Shown here in pieces: positions 18,716 to 26,532 of a stretch of DNA of 64,000 nucleotides. The stretch lies in NCBI GenBank assembly GCA_018816805.1, contig JAHIVE010000035.1, positions 1 through 64,000 of the forward strand, given 5' to 3'. Position numbers and translations under genes: made by a program. The first letter of the stretch is position 1, and every line of letters starts with the position of its first letter. The notes under the pieces are model-generated. The model ran no database searches and was not told where the DNA came from. It saw only the letters and a list, made by a program, of their open reading frames with translations. Source of the DNA: Patescibacteria group bacterium. GTDB lineage: Bacteria; Patescibacteriota; Gracilibacteria; UBA1369; 2-02-FULL-48-14.

Positions 18716-18789
18716 GGTTGCGCCTTTGGCGCGTTAGCCTCCGCGCCTAATGGGGCGCTTCGGCCTCACTCACTTTCGTTCGTGAGTGG
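18716..18789. repeat. Dispersed palindromic repeat, copy A
   Basis: GGTTGCGCCTTTGGCGCGTTAGCCTCCGCGCCTAATGGGGCGCTTCGGCCTCACTCACTTTCGTTCGTGAGTGG; homologous to 34811, 37476, 39459. Confidence 0.8.
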
Positions 18790-18908
18790 GATTTAAAGTT
18801 TTGCACAATTTGGATTGTTCGGACAAGAAAGCGGGCTTGCAAAGCGGAAAATTTGTATTGCACTCAAAGAAATGTTAGGATGCTCTCTTAAAATTTAATT
18901 TTCACACC

Positions 18909-19439
18909 ATGGGTAAGAAAAAAAATCGCATTGAGGAGGAAGTTATGCAGGATGAGCCTCAATTTGGCTTGGAGAGTAGGACGGAAGAGAGCGGGAAGAT
19001 TGTTTTGAATTTTTCTGGGAATTTGAGGGTTAAGGTTGCCGGTGACCGTGAACTTACGGGAAATGATGTGCATGATATTGGTGAGCAGGCGTTGGAATTT
19101 AAAAGGGCTATGTTTTGCTTTGATTGCATTTCTGAATTTAAAAAGGTGGCTGATGGATGTAGAGGTCGCATGGCAGAAGTTTTTCTTCCTGAGGAAAATG
19201 CTGAGCCGATGTTTGAAGATTTTGGTGTTGATTTGGGGAAATTAGGGTATGCGCATGGTGATATGGTTCAAGTTCTATTTGAGAATGTTAGCTTGTTGAT
19301 TGAGTTTGGAGTGGATTCAATAGATATTGATGACCCAAATAGACCTGGAATTTCTCTAAGCAAATTAAAAGCTGAACTTGAAGAGATGCTTGAAGAGGCT
19401 AAAGAAGCGACCAAAAGCACTTGGGTTTTGCATAGATAA
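18909..19439 (+). CDS. Hypothetical protein
   Basis: 176-aa ORF with ATG start, co-oriented with the next ORF. Confidence 0.6.
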   Translation: MGKKKNRIEEEVMQDEPQFGLESRTEESGKIVLNFSGNLRVKVAGDRELTGNDVHDIGEQALEFKRAMFCFDCISEFKKVADGCRGRMAEVFLPEENAEPMFEDFGVDLGKLGYAHGDMVQVLFENVSLLIEFGVDSIDIDDPNRPGISLSKLKAELEEMLEEAKEATKSTWVLHR

Positions 19440-19454
19440 TATATTTTTTAAAAA

Positions 19455-19853
19455 ATGGATACCACTAGAAAAGATGTTATTAGCAGCGAGGGCGAGCAAA
19501 CGCCTGAGATTGTGGAAGAGAGGGATAAGTTGATTCAGGCTGCAGATGCTTTGCTGGTTCAAAGAAACTTCCTTGTTCAGCAATTGTCTGTGGTGAGTAG
19601 AGTTAGGGATAAACTTCTTAGTGTTTATAAAAAAGAAGCTGAAACGGATGCTGTTCTCCGCAGTACGGGCTTTCATTGGAACCTGATGAATGAGGCATAT
19701 GAAAGAATAACCGATTCTTTGTATTCCACTCTTGTTGGTCTTAGAAATTTGGGCGTTAAAGAATTTTCTTCAAGTTTGAATGAGTATACTATTGTTCGCG
19801 TTGAGGAATATATTAAAGGGCTGAAGGAGGCGGTTGATGCAAGTAGAAAGTAG
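19455..19853 (+). CDS. Hypothetical helical protein
   Basis: 132-aa ORF immediately downstream of the 18909 ORF. Confidence 0.6.
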   Translation: MDTTRKDVISSEGEQTPEIVEERDKLIQAADALLVQRNFLVQQLSVVSRVRDKLLSVYKKEAETDAVLRSTGFHWNLMNEAYERITDSLYSTLVGLRNLGVKEFSSSLNEYTIVRVEEYIKGLKEAVDASRK

Positions 19854-19869
19854 TTGATATGCTTTTCAC

Positions 19870-20217
19870 ATGGAAAAGCATGAGTTTGGGTTGTGGGCGG
19901 AGGAGCAGGCGTGTCGATTTCTGGAGGCGCGGGGGATGCGCGTACTTGAGAGGCGGGTCAGGTTTAGGGAAGGGGAAATTGATGTGATTTGTGAGGGGCC
20001 GGATGGTCGGCTTTTGTTTGTGGAGGTGAAGGGTCGGAGGAGTGCTGAGTTTGGGGATGTTGTTGAAAGTCTGACAACACAAAAAGTGAGGCGGACGCGG
20101 AGGGCGATTTGGCGGTGGCGGGAGGCAAGTGGGGACCGGCGGCCGGGGAGGATGGCGTTTTTGGGATTAGAACTTATGCCAAATAAGCACTTAAAATTTC
20201 ATTTTCATGACTTCTGA
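19870..20217 (+). CDS. UPF0102/YraN-family nuclease-like protein
   Basis: GLWAEEQACRFLEARGMRVLERRVRFREGEIDVICEGPDGRLLFVEVKGR. Confidence 0.92.
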   Translation: MEKHEFGLWAEEQACRFLEARGMRVLERRVRFREGEIDVICEGPDGRLLFVEVKGRRSAEFGDVVESLTTQKVRRTRRAIWRWREASGDRRPGRMAFLGLELMPNKHLKFHFHDF

Positions 20218-20226
20218 ATTAACTCT

Positions 20227-20910
20227 TTAGTAGTATGCGCTTCGTATTATTTCTGTAATTGGTGATTCTTCTGAATATTCAACTGTGTGTTGTGTCGGAT
20301 AGGTCATGGTCCATTCCGGAACTAGAGTGGCAGTTATTGGGTCGTGACTTGCTGAATTACCAAATGCTCTTGTGAAATCCGCAACTAATTTAATTATTAC
20401 TGATTCTCCTGGCGCAAGGCTTAATTCATCTGGAGAAAAGCTAATGCCTAAAGTTGAGACAGGTGAATTATTGGGATTCGAAGGTAATTCGGGTTCCCTG
20501 GCCATTGTGTATTCTGGAGTTATAATGCGTAAATTTTCCATGATTGGATTCCCAGAAACGTCGTAAAATCCAAGATTGTCAACCTGATTAGTTTCTCCAG
20601 CGTTCAAATTGAACCTAAGTCTGGTGAATTCTATAGATTCATTTGTGTCATTTGTAATTCTTAATCTGCTAAGTGGCTGATCTGTTTCATTTGTTTCAAT
20701 TATGTGATCATTCACTGATAAATTTTCAATGCGTATAGAGTGAGATGTAAGTTCTGTTTGCACAACATCATGAGTGTTAACATTTGTTTGTTGAGGTCTT
20801 ATATTGCGTACGCTTCCTTGAAGGATTGAAGAATTGTTGAAATAAAGGAAGCCGCCGACTAATACAACAATCAGTACTGCGATTGCTCCAATTAGGACTT
20901 TTTTAGTCAT
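20227..20910 (-). CDS. Secreted or membrane-anchored beta-rich hypothetical protein
   Basis: N-terminal TM KKVLIGAIAVLIVVLVGGFLYF; LAPGESVIIKLVADF resembles the repeat in the 5369 ORF. Confidence 0.7.
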   Translation of the reverse strand: MTKKVLIGAIAVLIVVLVGGFLYFNNSSILQGSVRNIRPQQTNVNTHDVVQTELTSHSIRIENLSVNDHIIETNETDQPLSRLRITNDTNESIEFTRLRFNLNAGETNQVDNLGFYDVSGNPIMENLRIITPEYTMAREPELPSNPNNSPVSTLGISFSPDELSLAPGESVIIKLVADFTRAFGNSASHDPITATLVPEWTMTYPTQHTVEYSEESPITEIIRSAYY

Positions 20911-21057
20911 ATTATGTGGATTAGAAATGAGTGAAATGATAATTCATTTCTTGAATTATATTATTTTTGACTGCTGTTGTCACTATTTTGACAACGTGAA
21001 ATAAACCTTAGGTTTGTTTGTGGGGCTGGTGGAAGCTTTTTATAGCGGGCATGTTGA

Positions 21058-22560
21058 GTGTACTTAATTTTTTACATGGGTGTTAAGCTTTCGTCGTATT
21101 CGCTTTCAGGGCTTAGTGTATTGCCTGTCAGTGTGGAAGTTGATGTTAGGCAGGGAATGCCGCATTTTTCAATAATCGGCATGGCGGGGAAGAGCGTTTT
21201 GGAGGCAAAAGATAGGGTGAGGTCGGCGATTTCTTCCGCCGGGTATAAATTTCCGCTGACGCGGAAGATTGTAAATTTGGCGCCGGCGGAACAGGTGAAG
21301 AACGGGAGTCATTTTGATTTAGCTATGGCGCTGGGGCTTTTGATTGCGAGCGGGCAGATTGGGCCGGTGGCCGAGGATGTGATGGTTACGGGTGAGCTTG
21401 GTTTAGAGGGTGGCGTGAGGGGAGTTCGTGGGATTTTGCCGGCGGTGATGTTTGCAAAAGAGCGAGGTGTGCGGCAGGTTGTGCTGCCATATGCCAATTT
21501 GAAGGAAGCGAGTTTGGTGGAGGGAATTGAATTGGTGCCGGTGAAGAGTTTTAAGGATGCAGTGCGGCATTTTGAGGGGGGTGGTTTGGAGTCGGCGCGG
21601 GTTAAGTGGAATTTTGTGGAGGGCAAACATGAGTGGGATTTTGAGGAGATTTCCGGACATAGGGCGGCTAAGCGCGCGTTACTCATTGCGGCGGCCGGTG
21701 GGCACCATGTGGTGATGAGTGGGTCTCCGGGAACGGGGAAGAGTTTGCTAGCGCGCGCGTTTCCTTCCATTTTGCCGAGTTTGACGCGAGAGGAGCTGCT
21801 TGAGATTTTGAGAATTTATTCAGTGGCAGGGGCGTGGAATCGCCTTAGAGTTGCACGGCCGTTTAGAGCAGTTCATCAAAGTCTGACGAGTGTGGGGCTT
21901 GTTGGTGGAGCTTCGTTGCTACCGGGAGAGGTGAGTTTGGCGCACAGAGGGGTGCTATTTATGGATGAGTTCCCGGAATTTTCACGGGATGTTGTGGAGA
22001 TGCTGAGGGGGCCGCTGGAGGATAAAGTGGTGAGGGTGAGGCGGGGTAGCAGGGTCTTTGAGTATCCTTGTGATTTTCAGCTGATTGCTGCCATGAATCC
22101 GTGTCCGTGCGGGTATGCTGGAGATTTGTCCCGGAATTGTGTGTGCGGGGCGGCGGATGTGAAGCGGTATCAAGGGCGGATGTCCGGGCCGCTGATGGAT
22201 AGGATTGATATTCAAATTGAAGTGCCGCGGGTTTCATTTGATGAGCTGAATGGGTCGGATGGTGTGGGGTCGAAGGAGATGCGGGAAGCTACTGAGGGAG
22301 CGCGCGAGCGGATGCGAGCGCGGCTAAAGGGCTATGGGTTTGAGACGAATCAAGGTATGAGTGCAACGCAGGTGAGGGCGGAGGTTTTGGGCAGTGGGGC
22401 TGAGGAGATTTTGAGAAAAGCGACTGAACACTATTCGCTCTCCGGACGAGGTGTTTTTAAGGTTGTTAGAGTGGCGCGAACAATTGCTGATTTGGAAAGA
22501 TCGAAGCAGATAAAAAATGAGCATTTGATGGAGGCGCTGCAGTATAGAATTAGGTATTGA
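21058..22560 (+). CDS. comM: YifB/ComM family Mg-chelatase-like AAA+ ATPase
   Basis: VDVRQGMPHFSIIGMAGKSVLEAKDRVRSAI, MSGSPGTGKSLLARAFPSILP, AAMNPCPCGYAG. Confidence 0.95.
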   Translation: MYLIFYMGVKLSSYSLSGLSVLPVSVEVDVRQGMPHFSIIGMAGKSVLEAKDRVRSAISSAGYKFPLTRKIVNLAPAEQVKNGSHFDLAMALGLLIASGQIGPVAEDVMVTGELGLEGGVRGVRGILPAVMFAKERGVRQVVLPYANLKEASLVEGIELVPVKSFKDAVRHFEGGGLESARVKWNFVEGKHEWDFEEISGHRAAKRALLIAAAGGHHVVMSGSPGTGKSLLARAFPSILPSLTREELLEILRIYSVAGAWNRLRVARPFRAVHQSLTSVGLVGGASLLPGEVSLAHRGVLFMDEFPEFSRDVVEMLRGPLEDKVVRVRRGSRVFEYPCDFQLIAAMNPCPCGYAGDLSRNCVCGAADVKRYQGRMSGPLMDRIDIQIEVPRVSFDELNGSDGVGSKEMREATEGARERMRARLKGYGFETNQGMSATQVRAEVLGSGAEEILRKATEHYSLSGRGVFKVVRVARTIADLERSKQIKNEHLMEALQYRIRY

Positions 22561-22593
22561 CAGATGTCTGCGCTGGTGTTATTGCTATGGTAA

Positions 22594-24168
22594 ATGTTTG
22601 AAAAAGCGAAAAATATTATTGGAAAAGGCTCAAATGCCTTGCCAGATGTGAGCAAGGTTTGTCGTGATGGTGCGATAGCCCTTACAGTTTTGGGTGCGGC
22701 TATGGATGGGTTTGGGGAACGTATTGCCGAGGCCAGTGATGATTCGCCCAAACAAAGCAAAATTGATTGGTTGCCGGGCTATCCCGTGAAAGGGCAGTCT
22801 TGTTTGATAATAAATGGGGATTCAAATGAGACAAAACATTTGGTTAATACCGAGAAAACGGTTGATATGTGTCAGAGGAGAGGGTTTGAGCCTATTGTTG
22901 TGATGCAAGATAGGCCTGTTATGAATGGGAAAGGAGTTCGTCAATATCCTGCGAAAAGTGGCACTTTGGAGGTAGCGTTTAATGATTTGGGGAATTCGCT
23001 TGAGAGGGATGATATGGTTTTTTTGTATGTGACGGGGCATGGCACTCCTGATAATGGGGGTTCGTTTATGCTTGAAAGGCCGGTGGGCAGTGAGGAATTT
23101 GGCGGGTATGTGAAGGATGATATTGTTAGAAAAGGTGCCAGGATAGTTGGTGTTTTTGATGGTTGTTTCAGCGGGATTTTCCCGGCGGATTTAATTTGGG
23201 ACAAGCGAGCGGAAGGAATTGCTCTTTCACCCGGGCTTCAGTGCTTTAAAACCGGTTGTCAGTTTTTTACTCCTGTTTTGATGGAGGCGCTGGAGAGCGA
23301 ATGGGGGGATATAAATGGTGACGGAGTTAATCAAGTGTCTGAAGCATTTATAACTGCGATGGTTTTTTATGGCCATGCGACAGGCCTGGAGCTATGGGGA
23401 ACTTATGAAAGCTCGATTCCCGAGCTTACGAGTAATAATTTTAAAGAGGTCATGGCGGGTTCAAAGCCCGTGATTATTGAGATTGGGGCCACTTGGTGCG
23501 GACCTTGTCATAAATTGCAAGAAGAATTGTCAGTCGTTAATGGTCTTTATGGTCATAGGCTAAAAGCTGTGAAAATTACAAAAGATACAAATCCCGAATC
23601 AGAAAATTTAATAAGAAGTTTGGGTTTTGGAAGTTCGAATTTTGGGTCAATTCCGGTAATTGCCGTTAAGGATAAGGATGGCGTGAGAATATTGCAAAAT
23701 GGAGCTCCGAGTACCGCTGCGGGATTGGTTCAGTTATTTGAAGAAAAATTGGGTATGCCGGTTGAATTGAGTGATGCGCCTCACCTTTATTTGGAGCATT
23801 ATCCTGTTTATGCTGAATTGGCCCATTCAGAGCTTTTGTTCAGATACTATGCGGATATTCTTTTGGGGAGAGATCCTGAGTCTTTTATTATGTTTTATGA
23901 AAACTATAAAGATGCACCGGACGCTGACGATTATTTGAATAGGGCTGTTGCAATGATGGTTTCCAGGGAACCGATTCCTGTTGTTGCATTGTATAGAAAT
24001 TATAAGCATTTGAAATTTGGCGAGAATATGTTTAAAGCTGCGCTTCACTTTGCACTGAAGAATGATCCGGAGGGACTACTTCATGCTTATCCTCAATACA
24101 AGGATGAGTCGTATGCCGGAGAAGTAAAAATGCAAGCAGAGCAAGCGATTAGAGCAAAACACAACTAA
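22594..24168 (+). CDS. Caspase-like (clan CD) peptidase domain fused to a thioredoxin-like domain and a helical C-terminus
   Basis: His motif MVFLYVTGHGTPDNGG, Cys motif IVGVFDGCFSG, EF-hand-like DINGDGVNQVSEAF, then IIEIGATWCGPCHKLQEEL with GSIPVIAV (cis-Pro). Confidence 0.75.
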   Translation: MFEKAKNIIGKGSNALPDVSKVCRDGAIALTVLGAAMDGFGERIAEASDDSPKQSKIDWLPGYPVKGQSCLIINGDSNETKHLVNTEKTVDMCQRRGFEPIVVMQDRPVMNGKGVRQYPAKSGTLEVAFNDLGNSLERDDMVFLYVTGHGTPDNGGSFMLERPVGSEEFGGYVKDDIVRKGARIVGVFDGCFSGIFPADLIWDKRAEGIALSPGLQCFKTGCQFFTPVLMEALESEWGDINGDGVNQVSEAFITAMVFYGHATGLELWGTYESSIPELTSNNFKEVMAGSKPVIIEIGATWCGPCHKLQEELSVVNGLYGHRLKAVKITKDTNPESENLIRSLGFGSSNFGSIPVIAVKDKDGVRILQNGAPSTAAGLVQLFEEKLGMPVELSDAPHLYLEHYPVYAELAHSELLFRYYADILLGRDPESFIMFYENYKDAPDADDYLNRAVAMMVSREPIPVVALYRNYKHLKFGENMFKAALHFALKNDPEGLLHAYPQYKDESYAGEVKMQAEQAIRAKHN

Positions 24169-24183
24169 TTTTAGAAAATAATA

Positions 24184-24212
24184 TTGACATTTTTGCAATA
24201 TTGAGTAATTAT
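24184..24212 (+). promoter_or_regulatory. Sigma70-like promoter TTGACA-N17-AATTAT
   Basis: Consensus -35, 17-bp spacer, moderate -10 upstream of the 24244 ORF. Confidence 0.45.
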
Positions 24213-24243
24213 GCGCCCTTAAATCCTTAAAATAACCATAAAT

Positions 24244-26259
24244 ATGGATCGAAAAAATGAAATTGAAGTGAGAGCAGAAGGTGCTTCACTTGCTCCAGAC
24301 AGTTCAGATGGAGTGTTTGCTTCGCTTCGCAGAAGTGGTGCGATTAATGCCGCATTCGGTGCGGCTGCACTTTTGGCTGCAAATGTTGCTGATGCCAAAC
24401 CTGACTCATATGAAAGAGTGCAAGCTGAACGCTCTGAAAGTGCCGAAGCTACTTTTCAACTTTTGTCGCAACTTCCCGAGCTTAATAAGGAGCTGGGTGA
24501 GAAGTTTGACCTTGCTTTGTGGGAGGGAATTATGAGAAAGCTTGTTGCTACTCATGTAACCGTGTTGGATACAGACATCTTGAATACTCTTGGGGAGGAT
24601 GAAGATGGTACGGGGCCCGTGTTGAACATTGAGTTTGAACAGGATCCGTTTTTTCAAAAGCTAAGTGCAGCTGCAAATGCTTATATTCAAGCCGGTGGTG
24701 ATACAAGACTTGTTAATGAACTTTTTTCGCAATTTAAGGCTGATAGACTCGCGGCTTTGGACAGAATGTATGCGGCAAAAGTTGAGGTGCAAAAGAAACT
24801 TGAAAAAAAGGCGAAAACTGAGGGCAGCTCTGCGTATAATAGAGCTGTTACAGAGGCAAATGTACTTGAGAAGCTCAGAAAAGATATGGCTGAGTTTGAA
24901 CCTTCACGTATGAGTTTTGAAAAACCTAATCCCGGAAGAAGAAATGAAGAAGCTATTCAGAGATATGGAGGGCCTGAACAAAAGAAGGTTTATGAAAAGA
25001 TTATCTTTATGTCCAATGCCGGTCTTCCCGCTGAAAGACAAAGGGAGATTTTGGAAGATATGTATGATTCTTTGCAAGCTCGATATGAGCAGCTACGTGA
25101 TCAGGGGAATCCCGGTGGCTCAGAAAGAACAGGTGGAAGAGTATTAGATAACAAGGAAGCTGAGTTAATTGAGCAGCGTGATGAGTTATATGCAAAGATT
25201 GCTGAAAATCCTAGTATTGACGTTGGCAGTATTCAGTCTCAAATTGATGAGCTTGATAAAAGAATTGCGGACGTTCAAAAGGAGGCTGCAACTGTAAATC
25301 CCGCTGCAGTTGATCCTCAACTTGCAGATGTGAATGAGGCGATGCTTCATATCCTTCAGTATCAACAGGAATTGGAGAAAATGGAGAAGGCCAGACCGGC
25401 AGGTGGGCCAAGTGGTGCAGTGGATTTTGCCAGAAGGGACTTTGATATTGATTTTATGACTCAGGACGGACGTGATGGAGCTGCTCCTCTTATGGTGGAA
25501 TATGCGACTCCCGGAGTGAGTAGAGATTATTCGCTTAAGAGCTTATCTCCACTGCATTGGGAGCAAGAGGCTGATCCGACTTTTAAGAAAGCAATGGAAG
25601 ATTTTGTTGCGATGTTTATTACACATTATGACAGAGAAATTAGAGGGTATCATATTGCACTTCAGAATGCCGATCCGAAAGCGGAAAGCAAGCTAACTCA
25701 GAGAGGTTTGATTATGGAAGCCTTAAGATTGGCTACGGAGGATATGGCAAGGCCTACTGCAACAATCAGAAAAGTCGGTGTTGCGACTCAAGAAGTGCCA
25801 TTTGCCGAATATCTACAAGATGCGGACTTGAAACCCTCAGATCTCCACAGTATTGCAGTGTTTGATCGAGCTTTAAAATATGGAGCCATTAAACTTGATG
25901 ACAGTTACATGTGGACTTTGGTGAGACAAGATACCGCTGATCAAATTGCAAGCACTTTGGCCACTGATGGAAATGCTGAGCAGTGTTATGTGGTTCCAGA
26001 AAATTATAGACTTGGCGCTGCTTCCGCAATATGTGAGAAGATTAAGGAGCCTATTAAATGGGATTGTCAGTGTTCAGATAGAAAAATTGAGAAGACACTG
26101 TGTGAGAGGTTTTCTGTGGTTGGAGATGCCGAGGATAAAAATGCTGTGGCTTCTTGCAGGCTTACAGAAGAAAATTTTGTAATTGACTTGAAAAAGTTTG
26201 GTGAAGTTGTGGCGGAACTTAATTTGATTTCCGCGGTGTACGACTATTTGGGCGAGTAA
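24244..26259 (+). CDS. Large coiled-coil, probably exported hypothetical protein with Cys-rich C-terminus
   Basis: 671 aa; hydrophobic AINAAFGAAALLAANVADA after ~32 aa; C-terminal CYV..CEKIKEPIKWDCQCSDRKIEKTLCERF..ASC. Confidence 0.75.
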   Translation: MDRKNEIEVRAEGASLAPDSSDGVFASLRRSGAINAAFGAAALLAANVADAKPDSYERVQAERSESAEATFQLLSQLPELNKELGEKFDLALWEGIMRKLVATHVTVLDTDILNTLGEDEDGTGPVLNIEFEQDPFFQKLSAAANAYIQAGGDTRLVNELFSQFKADRLAALDRMYAAKVEVQKKLEKKAKTEGSSAYNRAVTEANVLEKLRKDMAEFEPSRMSFEKPNPGRRNEEAIQRYGGPEQKKVYEKIIFMSNAGLPAERQREILEDMYDSLQARYEQLRDQGNPGGSERTGGRVLDNKEAELIEQRDELYAKIAENPSIDVGSIQSQIDELDKRIADVQKEAATVNPAAVDPQLADVNEAMLHILQYQQELEKMEKARPAGGPSGAVDFARRDFDIDFMTQDGRDGAAPLMVEYATPGVSRDYSLKSLSPLHWEQEADPTFKKAMEDFVAMFITHYDREIRGYHIALQNADPKAESKLTQRGLIMEALRLATEDMARPTATIRKVGVATQEVPFAEYLQDADLKPSDLHSIAVFDRALKYGAIKLDDSYMWTLVRQDTADQIASTLATDGNAEQCYVVPENYRLGAASAICEKIKEPIKWDCQCSDRKIEKTLCERFSVVGDAEDKNAVASCRLTEENFVIDLKKFGEVVAELNLISAVYDYLGE

Positions 26260-26271
26260 AGTGGGATTAGG

Positions 26272-26302
26272 GGCCCCGCGCCGAATGGCGCGGGGCCTTT
26301 TT
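26272..26302 (+). terminator. Strong intrinsic terminator
   Basis: GGCCCCGCGCC-GAAT-GGCGCGGGGCC-TTTTT. Confidence 0.92.
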
Positions 26303-26357
26303 GTAGTCTTTTTTGTTGCGTAGCGCGGCGCGGCGCGGTAAATTCAATTGGAAGACT

Positions 26358-26532
26358 TCCAAGAGCCCTCTCCAAAAGGGACTTCAATAATAAAATATGA
26401 ATCTTTTCCTCCCAAACTACGTTGTGTCTCCTCGAAGTAGTACTCAGCTACTCTTTCGTCGACACGTCTTGTTTGGAAGAAAATTCTTCAATTTTTTATA
26501 AATCTCAGCCCTTTTGAAGAGGGCTCCTAATA
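26358..26532. repeat. Long imperfect inverted repeat / structured leader upstream of carB
   Basis: Arms GAGCCCTCTCCAAAAGGG and (reverse complement) GAGCCCTCTTCAAAAGGG enclose nested complementary segments and the central hairpin GTGTC...GACAC. Confidence 0.65.

Noticed and set aside
26323-26339. GCGCGGCGCGGCGCGG short tandem
   Set aside because: Too short (about three 5-bp units) to be called a meaningful repeat. Probably compositional.
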